Below are positions 9,133-18,800 of a stretch of 64,000 nt of DNA, piece by piece (positions within the stretch are counted from its first letter, which is position 1; every line of letters starts with the position of its first letter). The notes beneath the pieces are model-generated. The model had not been told where the DNA came from and ran no database searches. It worked only from the letters and a program-made list of their open reading frames with translations. The translations under genes were made by a program, and so were the position numbers. Location of the stretch: contig JBCBQC010000016.1 in assembly GCA_039820405.1 (NCBI GenBank), forward strand, positions 1-64,000, in the 5' to 3' direction. Source of the DNA: CALLVY01 sp937899855 (GTDB lineage Bacteria; Bacteroidota; Bacteroidia; Chitinophagales; Saprospiraceae).

Positions 9133-9531
9133 CTACCGACCCGTCCGCTGACTCTGCTTCGAGCTACGCGTCGAGGGCGTTTGTAGGGCCTTTAGACAAG
9201 CCACCATTTTGGCCTTGTCGGCCCGTTCGGGTAAGGTGGCCTCCGCCTTCCGATAGAATTCCAGGGCCCCGCGGTAGTCCCCCGCCGCAAAACGCGCATC
9301 TCCCTGGGTCATAAATGCTTCGAAACGGTACTGCTTTTCGGCTGCCGTACCAGTAGATTGTTCTGCTGCTGCGGTGGGATCAGTGAGGGTGCCGGAATCG
9401 GGGCTACTGGTGGTTGGCGCAGGAATTGCCACGCTTGGTGATGCTACCTGGCCGGCCCGTTGGGCAGATTGCTGCTGACAGGCCGTATTGCTCCAGAGTA
9501 GGCCGCAGAGAATGGGGACATATTTCCACAT
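9133..9531 (-). CDS. Small TPR lipoprotein
   Basis: Predicted lipoprotein of 132 residues. ATG 9531 was chosen because it gives a compact signal sequence (MWKYVPILCGLLWSNTAC) with a cysteine in a lipobox-like setting. A longer frame begins at 9633 but overlaps the thioredoxin gene and adds basic residues before the signal. A Ser/Thr/Pro/Ala linker (residues 30-70) precedes one TPR-like helix pair (FMTQGDARFAAGDYRGALEF, then YRKAEATLPERADKAKMV). It lies between a thioredoxin gene and map. A scaffold role in the periplasm is inferred; no enzyme signature is present. Confidence 0.75.
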   Translation of the reverse strand: MWKYVPILCGLLWSNTACQQQSAQRAGQVASPSVAIPAPTTSSPDSGTLTDPTAAAEQSTGTAAEKQYRFEAFMTQGDARFAAGDYRGALEFYRKAEATLPERADKAKMVACLKALQTPSTRSSKQSQRTGR

Positions 9532-9587
9532 GAGTTTTGAGCTATTGTACTCCTTTTTGCTCACTTTGTTGCGGCGGTTCTTCCGTG

Positions 9588-10091
9588 CTACTGCTCCTGA
9601 TAGGTCGCCGGATCGAGCGCTGTGGGGGCCCAACTTTGGAAGAATTGGCCTACCTTTTTGGCATCGTAGCTGTCTCCACTTTCCAGCAGGGCACTGTCCT
9701 GGGTGTGGAGCAGTTCTCCATCGGCATCCAGGACTAGGAAGACGGGAAAGCCAAAGCGTTGGGGAAAACGGTAGCGGGCCAGTACGGCCTCGTTCTTATT
9801 TTCTTTGCTGTAATTGAGGTGGTATACCAGGTACTCCCGCTCCACGATGGTCTTGAGTCCTGCATTTTGCTCCACAAAGTCGTGAAAGCGGTAACACCAG
9901 GGGCACCAGTTGCCCCCGACTTGTAGCAACAAGTGTTTGCCCTCGGCCTTGGCTTGAATCCGCAATTGGTCAATATCCGCCGTGGCGTCGGCTTCCACTT
10001 GGTACAGGTCTCCGTAGGTTTTTTGGGCCACCGCATCCGAGAACAAACCGGAAAGGAGCAGAAGGCCGAAAAGCAAAAGGCTATTTTTCAT
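9588..10091 (-). CDS. Secreted thioredoxin-fold protein (CPWC)
   Basis: Periplasmic thiol-disulfide protein of 167 residues. A signal peptide (MKNSLLLFGLLLLSGLFSDA, then VAQ) is followed by a thioredoxin fold with the redox motif CPWC within GGNWCPWCYRFHDF at about residues 60-66, and a cis-proline segment FGFPVFLVLDADG. The tryptophan and histidine around the motif resemble the DUF255/DsbD-gamma group rather than cytosolic TrxA. It lies 22 bases after the esterase gene and before the TPR lipoprotein, probably co-transcribed. Partner and direction (reductase or oxidase) are unknown. Confidence 0.88.
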   Translation of the reverse strand: MKNSLLLFGLLLLSGLFSDAVAQKTYGDLYQVEADATADIDQLRIQAKAEGKHLLLQVGGNWCPWCYRFHDFVEQNAGLKTIVEREYLVYHLNYSKENKNEAVLARYRFPQRFGFPVFLVLDADGELLHTQDSALLESGDSYDAKKVGQFFQSWAPTALDPATYQEQ

Positions 10092-10113
10092 TTTCGAAAT
10101 GACTTTGGCAAAT

Positions 10114-11283
10114 TTAGGATTTGATTATTTTTTGCACGCTCACCGCTCCCGACACCGTCTCTACCCGGAGCAGGTACAGACCGGGGGTCCAATCTGTCGT
10201 TGGGATTTGGTGTTGGGGTGTCCGGAGGGAATGGTTTTGGTAAACCGTACGGCCCAGCAGATCGCTTACGATGATGGTCTGGATAGCTTCCGTCTTGGTG
10301 TTGAGTTGGATTTGGTCGACGAAGGGGTTGGGTTGTACTTGTAGGGCAAAACTGGCCTGGGGAATATCTTCGGTGCTGGTGACGATGGGGCCCGAGTAGG
10401 GGCGGAAAAACTCCCAAATCTCACGGCTGGCCACAATGTCTTGGTTGGTGACCCCCAATTCCGTCAGCGAGGAGCCAGGCCAGGTGTGCTCGCCGCCCTC
10501 GACCCGGTAAAAAACCACTTCATTATCGCCCTGGCAATTGGTGTACGTAGTTTTGCTAACCGTACTGCCATCGACGGTATTGATGTTGGGAAAATTAAAG
10601 ACGTCTTGATCGGAGGTAAAACAGCGATTGTTGTCGGTCCAGAATTTGATGAGGTCGTCCATGGAAAGGCCGCTTTGCGAGCCGTTGAAGCGCACGACGG
10701 GGTCGGCGGTGCCGTGGATTTGGAGGACGGGTACGGGGCGTTCGGGGCGGCATTGGGTTTCCTCACCGGGAACGATGGTTCCGGTCACCGAAGCTACGGC
10801 CTGAATCCGACCCGACAGTTCACAAGCCAGCCGGTAAGCGAAGTAGCCCCCGTTGGACATGCCCGTGGCGTATACCCGGTTCTGGTCGATGCCGTAATTG
10901 GCGTGCAGGGTATCGATGAGGCGATCCACAAAGCCCACGTCGTCGGCCGTGGTACTGGAAAAGGCAAACCCAACGTTCCACTCGAAGCCGTCGTCGTCGG
11001 GTATCTTGACGCCGTTGGGGTAGCAGACGAAAAAATGACCCGTATCCGCCACGGTGTTCATGCTGCCGAGTAGACCGGTGTAGATGTACTGCTCACCGGC
11101 GGAGGAGGTAATGCCGTGGAAGTTGAATACGAGGGGGAGTACATCTCCCGGGGTGTAGTCAGCGGGGACGTAGAGCAGGTATTCGCGGGCCAATCCGTCG
11201 TGTTCGAATTCCAGCGCGATGGGATTCTGCGCGAGGAGGTAGAGGGGGAAAAATAAGGTGATTAGTGGTAGAGTATACTTCAT
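10114..11283 (-). CDS. T9SS-exported esterase, PHB-depolymerase/feruloyl-esterase (LpqC) family
   Basis: Secreted serine hydrolase of 389 residues from ATG 11283 (signal MKYTLPLITLFFPLYLLAQ; the frame is open upstream to 11385 without a signal). Features of the LpqC/Esterase_phd family are present: VFNFHGITS (oxyanion region), the nucleophile elbow GMSNGGYFA, an acid-residue segment HGTADPVV and a catalytic-histidine segment GGEHTWPG. The C-terminal 75 residues are a T9SS type A sorting domain (VQPNPFVDQIQL to VQKIIKS). The substrate is probably a polyester or feruloyl/acetyl ester on polysaccharide; sequence alone cannot decide. Confidence 0.92.
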   Translation of the reverse strand: MKYTLPLITLFFPLYLLAQNPIALEFEHDGLAREYLLYVPADYTPGDVLPLVFNFHGITSSAGEQYIYTGLLGSMNTVADTGHFFVCYPNGVKIPDDDGFEWNVGFAFSSTTADDVGFVDRLIDTLHANYGIDQNRVYATGMSNGGYFAYRLACELSGRIQAVASVTGTIVPGEETQCRPERPVPVLQIHGTADPVVRFNGSQSGLSMDDLIKFWTDNNRCFTSDQDVFNFPNINTVDGSTVSKTTYTNCQGDNEVVFYRVEGGEHTWPGSSLTELGVTNQDIVASREIWEFFRPYSGPIVTSTEDIPQASFALQVQPNPFVDQIQLNTKTEAIQTIIVSDLLGRTVYQNHSLRTPQHQIPTTDWTPGLYLLRVETVSGAVSVQKIIKS

Positions 11284-11463
11284 ATATCTGCTAATTTGAT
11301 CGATTCTACGCAAGTTAGAAAAACTTGGTCCCTTTCGGGGCTTAATTGGTCGAATTATCAACAACAAATGACCTGATTTCGACAAATTTGGGTGGCTGCT
11401 GGTCGTTTACACCACGGGATTTGGAAAAGCAGTGGGAAGTTAGGGCGCCTCGAAAACAAGCTG

Positions 11464-11471
11464 TACTTTTG
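11464..11471 (+). promoter_or_regulatory. Bacteroidota -7 box (TACTTTTG) for the thioesterase
   Basis: TACTTTTG is an exact TAnnTTTG match 29 bases before the ATG at 11501. Only a weak -33 candidate (TTAG near 11440) is visible. Confidence 0.5.
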
Positions 11472-11500
11472 CGGCGTTAAATTCAATAAAACCTGATACC

Positions 11501-12028
11501 ATGACGACTACTAGAGGCAAAAAGACGATTGAGTCCAAAACGGTGATGACCGAAATGATCATGCCCAACGATACCAATCCCTTGGGCAACCTAATGGGAG
11601 GCAATCTTCTGCGCTGGATGGACATCATTGGGGGCATCTGTGCGGGAAAGCATTGCGAAGCCCACGTGGTAACGGCTTCGGTCGACAACGTTTCTTTCCA
11701 AAAGCCCATTCGACTCGGTGACGTCATCACCCTCGAAGCAGTGGTGACCCGGGCTTTCAATACTTCAGTGGAGGTTTACGTAGAGGTTTTTGCCGCCGAC
11801 GTTAAGGGCGGTAACAACCGCATGAGTAACCACGCCTATTTTTCTTTCGTCGCCATCGATGAGCAAACGGGCAAACCCAGCCACGTACCGCCCCTGTTGC
11901 CCCTTACTGCAGAGGAGCAAAAGCTCTTTGAAGGAGCCAATCGCCGCCGCGAATTGCGACTGATTCTGGCGGGTCGGATGAAGCCCAAAGACGCCCTGGA
12001 AATCAAAACCTTTTTTCTGGAAAATTAG
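11501..12028 (+). CDS. Acyl-CoA thioesterase, hotdog fold (YciA/BFIT type)
   Basis: Cytoplasmic enzyme hydrolysing acyl-CoA to free acid and CoA. The 175-residue protein has one hotdog domain. Family hallmarks are the early block MIMPNDTNPLGNLMGGNLLR (NPLGNLMGG, with the catalytic Asn/Asp region), WMDIIGGICAGKH and ASVDNVSFQKPIRLGDV. The C-terminal tail (RRRELRLILAGR) is common in the acyl-CoA hydrolase group. It is followed after 11 bases by the M50-like gene. A physiological link to the acyl-CoA-using Ole-like operon about 10 kb away is possible but unsupported. Confidence 0.92.
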   Translation: MTTTRGKKTIESKTVMTEMIMPNDTNPLGNLMGGNLLRWMDIIGGICAGKHCEAHVVTASVDNVSFQKPIRLGDVITLEAVVTRAFNTSVEVYVEVFAADVKGGNNRMSNHAYFSFVAIDEQTGKPSHVPPLLPLTAEEQKLFEGANRRRELRLILAGRMKPKDALEIKTFFLEN

Positions 12029-12039
12029 CCCATCAGCTC

Positions 12040-12699
12040 ATGAAACAGTCTCCCATATGGGGTATTCTTCTTTCCCTAGCGATTTACTTTGCCCTGCGTT
12101 ACTACGGCGGAGAAACGGGGCGTACCCTCCTTTATCCCATCAACCTGTTGGTGACCTTCCTGCACGAATTTGGCCACGCCATGGGGGCCATCATCACCGG
12201 AGGACAGGTGGTCTCCATCCGAGTCAATCCCGATGGGAGCGGTCTGGCGACCACCATCGGAGGCTGGCGTTCCATCATCTTGATGGGCGGATACGTGGGC
12301 AGTGCCATTTTTGGAAATTTGCTGTTCTATTTCGGGGCGCGTCAACCCCGGTACTCTAAAATCGCCCTGGGAGTGCTGTCGGTCAGTATGCTGATTTCCG
12401 GTTTGATTTGGGTAGATACCGGCTTCACCTTTGGTTTTCTAATCGCCTTCGCCCTGAGCCTACTGCTCATCAGTTATTACACCAACTGGGACCGTTGGAT
12501 ACTGATGTTCCTCGGCATGGCCAGCATCATTTTTATCGTCGAGGATTTTCGGGTGGGGCCTTCCTCGGATTTAGCGGAGTACGCCAAACTCTTTGTCGTT
12601 ATTCCCGCCTCCGTTTGGATGTACATCTGGCTGATCATCGTTGTGCTGCTTTCCATTTTTAACCTACGGATGATTTTTAACCGTCCTTTGACCGAATAA
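12040..12699 (+). CDS. M50-family integral membrane metallopeptidase
   Basis: Integral membrane protein of 219 residues. HEFGH (42-46) after the first helix is the zinc motif of the M50/M50B (PF13398-like) group. There are about five or six further helices (ILMGGYVGSAIFGNLLFYFG; LGVLSVSMLISGLIWV; FGFLIAFALSLLLIS; WILMFLGMASIIFIV; VWMYIWLIIVVLLSIF). This short group lacks a PDZ domain, and many members are uncharacterised. It is co-transcribed with the thioesterase (11-base gap). Whether it cleaves substrates in the membrane, as site-2 proteases do, is inference from the motif. Confidence 0.85.
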   Translation: MKQSPIWGILLSLAIYFALRYYGGETGRTLLYPINLLVTFLHEFGHAMGAIITGGQVVSIRVNPDGSGLATTIGGWRSIILMGGYVGSAIFGNLLFYFGARQPRYSKIALGVLSVSMLISGLIWVDTGFTFGFLIAFALSLLLISYYTNWDRWILMFLGMASIIFIVEDFRVGPSSDLAEYAKLFVVIPASVWMYIWLIIVVLLSIFNLRMIFNRPLTE

Positions 12700-12750
12700 T
12701 GCGATCCGAATTTGTTGCTTTTGAGCGAATTGACTAAAATTGCTGTCCAG

Positions 12751-12786
12751 GCTTGTGTAAGCTTGTTGTAAGTTGCAGTAGCTTTG
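12751..12786 (+). promoter_or_regulatory. Promoter of the HTH-methyltransferase gene with direct repeats in the spacer
   Basis: TAGCTTTG at 12779-12786 matches TAnnTTTG, and a TTG at 12753-12755 lies 23 bases before it. Between them are two near-identical copies, GCTTGTGTAA (12751-12760) and GCTTGTTGTAA (12761-12771), plus a degenerate third (GTTGCAGTA). Sites between the two core elements are where MerR-type proteins bind, and the encoded enzyme carries a MerR-like domain, so autoregulation is a reasonable inference. Confidence 0.5.
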
Positions 12787-12805
12787 CCAAAACACGAAAA
12801 AGATC

Positions 12806-13906
12806 ATGGAGCAGTATTTGAGCATTGGTCAGGCCGCCGAAATTCTGGGGGTTAGCCGCGAAACCCTCCGCCGTTGGGACAAGGCGGGAAAGTTTCCCAC
12901 TACCCGCCACCCCATCAACAACTACCGGGTGTATACCGAACCTCAAGTTCGTCAATTCCTACGCGAGCTCACCCCAGCTGACCAAACGGCGGATGCCCCC
13001 CCTAGAAAGTTGACCCCCTTTTTCCAGACCGATGCTGGCACCCTCTATCGGGAAGATGCCTTGCTTTTCCTCCAATCCCTTCCCACGGCCTCGGTTGATC
13101 TCGTATTTGCCGATCCCCCCTACAACATTAAGAAAGCGGAGTGGGACAGCTTTGCCTCCCAAAAGGCCTACGTCGAGTGGAGCATGGAGTGGATTCGCGC
13201 GGCCCGTCGGGTACTCAAGGATACGGGTTCGCTGTTTATCTGTGGTTTTTCCGAGATCTTGGCCGACCTCAAGTGGGCCGCCGCCCCGCACTTTGCGGGC
13301 TGCAAGTGGCTCGTTTGGTTTTACCGCAACAAGGGCAACTTGGGCAAGGACTGGGGGCGCTCTCACGAAAGCATCCTCCACCTGCGCGTCAGTCGTCGGT
13401 TTACCTTCAACATCGACGCGGTGCGCATCCCTTACAATGCCCACACCCTAAAATACCCCCAACGCAAGCAGGCCGATAGCTCCCACTTTGCCCGGGGCCA
13501 AGCCAAGAAAACCTACGTCTGGCAACCCCATCCCCTGGGGGCCAAGCCCAAGGATGTACTGGAGATCCCGACGCTCTCCAACAGCTCTTGGGAAAAAACG
13601 GCCCACAAAACCCAAAAGCCCGTCGAGCTGCTCCGGCGAATTGTACTGGCCACTACCCAGCCCGGTGATACGGTGGTGGACCCCTTCGGCGGTTCGGGGA
13701 CGACTTATGCGGTGGCCGAGGCGACCGATCGGCGCTGGATGGGTAGCGAGCTGGAGCCGGAGTACTGTCGGATCATCCAGGCCCGCTTGATGGACGCGGC
13801 GCATTTGCAGCGGATTCGGACGGCGGCGGATGAGGTGGCCGCTCAGGAACGGCGCGCGAAGTTGCGGGATGGGGAAGTATCCGATCCGGGAATGGAGGAA
13901 GGGTGA
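12806..13906 (+). CDS. DNA adenine methyltransferase (beta class) with N-terminal MerR-like HTH
   Basis: Predicted site-specific DNA methyltransferase, 366 residues. Residues 3-55 form a MerR/excisionase-type winged helix (SIGQAAEILGVSRETLRRWD, then HPINNYRVY). The catalytic part follows in beta-class order: motif IV DPPY (103-106), a central target-recognition region (about 150-260), and motif I FGGSG (294-298, AdoMet binding) near the C-terminus. DPPY rather than SPPY favours N6-adenine over N4-cytosine. The HTH fusion suggests it represses or activates its own promoter, where direct repeats are seen. A candidate cognate endonuclease lies 1 kb downstream on the other strand. The target sequence is unknown. 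Confidence 0.9.
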   Translation: MEQYLSIGQAAEILGVSRETLRRWDKAGKFPTTRHPINNYRVYTEPQVRQFLRELTPADQTADAPPRKLTPFFQTDAGTLYREDALLFLQSLPTASVDLVFADPPYNIKKAEWDSFASQKAYVEWSMEWIRAARRVLKDTGSLFICGFSEILADLKWAAAPHFAGCKWLVWFYRNKGNLGKDWGRSHESILHLRVSRRFTFNIDAVRIPYNAHTLKYPQRKQADSSHFARGQAKKTYVWQPHPLGAKPKDVLEIPTLSNSSWEKTAHKTQKPVELLRRIVLATTQPGDTVVDPFGGSGTTYAVAEATDRRWMGSELEPEYCRIIQARLMDAAHLQRIRTAADEVAAQERRAKLRDGEVSDPGMEEG

Positions 13907-13987
13907 AAAAGTGTCCCCGGGCCTCCGAACAAACTTAAAATTGAGTATTTTACCCTTATCCAATCTTGGAACATCAAACTTTGGCCA

Positions 13988-14860
13988 ATGAGTGCGCTAC
14001 AAGATCGTTACATCAATCCACTGACCGATTTTGGCTTTAAAAAACTGTTCGGTAGCGAGCCCAACAAGGCGCTACTGATTGATTTTTTGAACCAAATCTT
14101 ACCGGAGCGGCACCGGATCAAGGACCTCAGCTACGCGCGCAACGAACAAGTGGGGACCAAAAAGCTGGACCGCAAGGCCATCTTCGATCTGTATTGTATC
14201 GGAGAATCCGGCGAGCGGTTTATCGTAGAGATGCAGAAGGCCAAGCAAAATTTTTTCCAGGATCGGAGCATTTATTACGCCTCTTTTCCCATTCAGGAGC
14301 AGGCCCAAAAGGGCGTTTGGAATTACCAACTCGAACCCGTCTACACGGTGGGCATACTGGACTTTATTTTTGACGACCACAGATCCGACAGCGAACTTTT
14401 GCACCTAGTGGAATGGAAAAACCAACGTTGTGAGGTCTTTTACGACAAGCTCAAATTTATCTATATTGAATTGCCCAAATTTACCAAACGGGAAGAGGGG
14501 TTGGAGACCCAATTTGACAAATGGTTGTACGTATTCCGTTACTTATCGCAGTTGCAAGATCGCCCCCCCAAGCTCCGGGAAAAGGTATTTGAACAATTGT
14601 TTGAAGCAGCCGAGATTGCAAAATTTAGTGCCGAAGACCGCACCGCTTACGAAAGCAGTCTGAAATACTATCGCGACCTGCAAAATGTGGTAAATACCTC
14701 CAGAGAGGAAGGACGGGAAGAGGGTCGAGAAGAGGGCCTGGCCAGGGGTAGAGAGGAGCGCAGTATCGAAATTGCCAGGCAACTTAAAAAAAGTGGGGTC
14801 GCCGTAGCGCTTATCCAAGCGGCTACGGGTTTGTCGAAAGCGGACATCGAAAAGCTGTGA
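13988..14860 (+). CDS. Rpn family PD-(D/E)XK nuclease / putative transposase-like protein
   Basis: The 290-residue protein matches the Rpn (PF12784-like) recombination-promoting nuclease family. Its start YINPLTDFGFKKLFGSEPNK is the family signature; D67 (IFDLYC) with E81-x-Q83 (VEMQKAKQ) is the PD-(D/E)XK variant. A late low-complexity segment of EEGREEG/ARGREE repeats (about 238-260) precedes a helical tail (GVAVALIQAATGLSKADIEKL). Such tails vary within the family. It lies between the methyltransferase gene and the convergent endonuclease candidate. It could be a mobile passenger or a working member of the island. No terminal repeats were seen around it. Confidence 0.87.
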   Translation: MSALQDRYINPLTDFGFKKLFGSEPNKALLIDFLNQILPERHRIKDLSYARNEQVGTKKLDRKAIFDLYCIGESGERFIVEMQKAKQNFFQDRSIYYASFPIQEQAQKGVWNYQLEPVYTVGILDFIFDDHRSDSELLHLVEWKNQRCEVFYDKLKFIYIELPKFTKREEGLETQFDKWLYVFRYLSQLQDRPPKLREKVFEQLFEAAEIAKFSAEDRTAYESSLKYYRDLQNVVNTSREEGREEGREEGLARGREERSIEIARQLKKSGVAVALIQAATGLSKADIEKL

Positions 14861-14890
14861 GCTCGATACACCCCGGCTCCACTGCGCCAT

Positions 14891-15784
14891 TCAAGCCTCC
14901 GGCCGCAGTAAAGTCTGAAAATCCCGCAGCAAAAACTGCGCAAAAGAGTGCATGTGGCGATTAAAAGGCGCCTTGCGTGCGTTTGGCGGAGGATCGAGGT
15001 AATAGATGCCCTCCAGTTCTACCAAAAATTGACTGTATACCATAAACAAGCCCGAGACCAGCGTAAAACTCACCCGATCGTTGCGCTTGCGCTGAACGTC
15101 ATTGAGAAAAATACCGATGACCTTCTGCGGATGCCCCACAAAGCGCTCCAAAAGCATTTTGTCGATAAAAATTTTCCCCATTCGATCCTTAGACGTCGTT
15201 TTGATCGAGACCACCACCTCGGCCGGATCCAAATGGTGGCGGGTAGAGCGGACCTCCGCGTAGGGACTGAGGATCAAGTCATTTTCACACTGGTAGATTT
15301 TGGTTCCATCCTCCGTTTCGTAAGGAATTTGTAGGACCATCTTTTTATTGGCAATCCCCATCTCGGAAAAAACGGCTCGGATCAACTCCTCAAAGCGATT
15401 GCCCGCGTGCTTCCGCGCGCCGTTGGGATCGACCAATAGGTCCAAGCCCGCTCCCACCGCCTGCTGGATGGTATACAGGACCTGATCGGCTGTATGCGGC
15501 CCAAATAAATCGGGCGCCTGCCCCGCACGGAGGTCGGCCAACAGCGCCAAGAGGGCCGTAAAGCGTTCCCGAAAATGATCCGGATCGGCCAGGAATAACT
15601 TGCTGTTGATCGGACGAATGTACTTGGTGACCCCCGCAATCTGCGATCGGTAAATGCGGTACTGGTGCTGCTCTTCGTACTCGTGTAGTACATTGGGGAA
15701 GTACCGCAGCAAACGCTCGGCGAGCTGGCCAAAAGCCTCCAGGCTTTCCTTGCGCATTTGTAAATCTCGGTCAAGAGCCAGCAT
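14891..15784 (-). CDS. Candidate type II restriction endonuclease (PD-(D/E)XK)
   Basis: The 297-residue protein has no signal or membrane segment. A nuclease-like core is visible: NRFEELIRAVFSEMG (129-143, helix with acidic residues), QCENDLILSP (D169), then a strand AEVVVSIKTTSKDRMGKIFI in which S193-I-K195 could be the (D/E)xK position and K199/D200 follow. The pattern of acidic helix, ND, and VxxSIKTTSKDR resembles restriction endonucleases of small type II systems. It is convergent with the Rpn gene (30-base gap) and about 1 kb from the methyltransferase, which supports the call. I cannot assign the recognition site or exact family; the fold assignment is inference. Confidence 0.65.
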   Translation of the reverse strand: MLALDRDLQMRKESLEAFGQLAERLLRYFPNVLHEYEEQHQYRIYRSQIAGVTKYIRPINSKLFLADPDHFRERFTALLALLADLRAGQAPDLFGPHTADQVLYTIQQAVGAGLDLLVDPNGARKHAGNRFEELIRAVFSEMGIANKKMVLQIPYETEDGTKIYQCENDLILSPYAEVRSTRHHLDPAEVVVSIKTTSKDRMGKIFIDKMLLERFVGHPQKVIGIFLNDVQRKRNDRVSFTLVSGLFMVYSQFLVELEGIYYLDPPPNARKAPFNRHMHSFAQFLLRDFQTLLRPEA

Positions 15785-15844
15785 AAGTGGAATTTTGCTC
15801 AGCTGCGAATATAGTACTTCCCTGCAAATTCGTTCAAAATTCCT

Positions 15845-15852
15845 TATTTTTG
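15845..15852 (+). promoter_or_regulatory. Possible -7 box (TATTTTTG) for the T9SS propeller gene
   Basis: TATTTTTG matches TAnnTTTG 40 bases before the ATG at 15892. No convincing -33 element was found. Confidence 0.4.
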
Positions 15853-15891
15853 GATATTATCATCCCCCGCATTACCGAACAACATCATCCC

Positions 15892-18800
15892 ATGAACGCG
15901 ACCCTACGCTCATTCCTTCTCCTCTTATGTGTCGGCCTCCTAGGCAGCCTGTTGTACTGGAACTGGCCCGCTCCCCCCGCTTCCGAACCCGCCGCTGACC
16001 CACTGGCCAAATGGCACGAAAAAAGCCAGCCCAACGACTTTTTTACCCTGCGCCACGCCTATCCCGACGACCGGCCCGACGTCGCCGCCTACCGCCGTGC
16101 CCTGGAGAAAACGGGCGCCCGGCTGTCCACCCAGTCCAGGAGCCGGCGTCGGGCCACGGGCATGGACAGCCCCTGGCTCCAACGGGGGCCCGGAGATGCT
16201 GGCGCTCGCGTCAATACCTTGATCATTCACCCCAATGACGACGATACCATGCTGGCGGGTTTCTCCGGTGGCGGCATCTTCAAAACCACCGATGGCGGAG
16301 CCAACTGGAACCCCGTCTTCGACGATCAGCCCTACCTCGCCATCGGTGACCTCCACTACGACCCCAACCGCCCCGATACCATCTACGCGGGTACGGGGGA
16401 TCCCAACATTACTTCCTACCCCTTTATTGGCAATGGCCTGTACCGATCGGTAGATGGTGGAGATTCCTGGACCAATATCGGCCTTGCCGACGAGGGAATC
16501 ATCTCCAAGGTCATCGTCGACCCTACGAATTCCGATATCATCTACGTCTCCACGATGGGCCTGCCTTTTGCCCGCAGTACAAGGCGGGGGGTATACAAAT
16601 CCACGGACGGTGGCCTCAATTGGGATCAAATCCTCCAACTCGGTGACTCCACCGGAGTGATTGACCTGCTCCTCAATCCCGACAATCCCCAAGTGCTTTA
16701 CGCCGCGGGTTGGGACCGCATCCGCAACAATTCGGAGTCGATCGTGTCGGGCAATGGGGCAAAAATCTACCGAACCACCAACGGGGGCACCGATTGGTCA
16801 GAATTGGGCAATGGACTGCCCACGGGGCCCCAGAGTCGGATTGGTTTGGCCATGGCCGGTAACAATTCGGACCTCCTCTTCGCCCTCTACGTCGGGCTGG
16901 ATTTCAACGTCCAAGGCGTATACCGATCCACCAATGGGGGAGATACCTGGACCGCCCTCACGACCGGTACGTCTTCTGGTCTGGCCTCCAATGCCCTCGG
17001 GGGCTTTGGCTGGTACTTTGGCCAACTGGCCGTCGATCCCAACAATTCCAGTAACCTCTACATCGGTGGGGTACAGCTCTGGGCTTCCACCAGTGGCGGA
17101 ACGGGTTGGTTTATGCTCTCCCAATTGCCCAATGCTTCCCTAGTCCCCCACGTCGATCACCACGCCATGGCCTGGAACAGCGCTGGCGATATCATTATCG
17201 GTACCGATGGAGGCCTCTACCGCAAGCCCGCCGGCGTCAATGACTGGATCGACATCGACAATATTCCCGCTACCCAGTTTTACCGCGTTGCCTACAACCC
17301 CTTTCTCCCCGACAATTACTACGGCGGGACCCAGGACAATGGTACGCTACGGGGCAACCGCAACGACGCCATCGACTGGGACCGGATTTTTTCGGGAGAT
17401 GGTTTTCAGGCCGCTTTTAATCCCGAGGACTCCCTCAATCAGTTTGTCGAGACGCAAAATGGCGTTATCTGGGCCTCTACCAACGGGGGAAGCAGCTTTC
17501 AGTGGGGCTCCTCCGGTATCGATAGCGACGATCCCCGGGCCTGGGACATGCAGTACATCCTCAGCCCCCACAATCCCGATATCCTTTACACGGCCACCAA
17601 TCGCCTCTACATCAGTACCAGCGGGGGTATTCCCAACTGGAGCCCCATCAGCCTCAATCTCACCATTCCCAACCCTCCTACGGCGCCGCGTTACCACGTC
17701 GTCACCACGCTCTCGGAATCACCGATTGATAGTGCGCTAATCTACGTGGGCACCTCCGACGCCCAGGTTCGACGGCGCAATCCCGACAACCAGTGGTCCG
17801 ACATTACCCCCGGCCTGCCCAATCGCTACGTAACCGACGTGGTGGCTTCTCCCGATAGTGCCGACGTGGTTTTTGTCAGTCACTCGGGGTACCGGGACGG
17901 CGAACTGCTCTCGCACGTCCACCGTTCGGACGATCGGGGTGCCAATTGGCAGGACATCAGCGGGAATTTGCCCAATTTGGGGGTCAACGATCTTTTGATC
18001 ATGCCCGAGTACGGCGGCCAAGTGATTTTTGCGGCTACCGACGGTGGCGTTTACGCGACGCTCAACGGGGGTACCAACTGGCAGCGTTTAGGGGGAGGTT
18101 TTCCACTCGTCCCCGTTTACGATCTGGTGCACAACATCGAGCACAACGAACTGGTGGCCGGTACCCACGCCCGGTCAATCTACGCCTTTCCACTGGATAG
18201 CATCGGTATTGGCAACCAGAACGCTCCCCGCAGTATTGCGGGTACGATTCGCAACGAGGCGGGCCAGGCCGTCAATGCCGTCGACTTGCTCAATACCAGT
18301 GTCAGTACGGGATCGGATGGGACTTACGCTTATACCGCCCTGGGTACGACGGCTTGTAGCGTCGAACCTTCCAAAAACAACAGCCCGCGACTCGGTCTGT
18401 CGGTTTCTGATTTGGTTCTGCTCCAGCGCCACCTGCTTTTTTTAGATACCCTGGATTCGCCTTACAAAATCATTGCGGCCGACGTCAATGCCTCGGATGG
18501 GGTGTCGGTGACCGACCTGTTGCTCATGCAGCGGATGCTGATCTTTCTGGATTCGGAGTGGAACAATTCCAATTCCTGGCGTTTCATTCCCAGCGATTTT
18601 GCGTTTAGCAATCCCTTGCGGCCATTCGACGACAACTTTCCCGAGACCTACGACTGTAACGGTGCGGGGGATCGAAATGATTTGGACTTTGTGGCCCTCA
18701 AGCTGGGCGACGTCAACGGAACGGCGAGTACCAATGCCCAATCGGAGTCTTCCGATCGCTTGAGTGGGGTGGCGCGTCTGATCCTGGAGGATCGAACCCT

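Noticed and set aside
12806..13906. N4-cytosine specificity of the methyltransferase
   Set aside because: Motif IV reads DPPY, typical of adenine enzymes; cytosine-N4 enzymes usually have SPPY.
13988..14860. Complete insertion sequence
   Set aside because: Rpn-type protein is transposase-like by family name only; no terminal inverted repeats or target duplication found.
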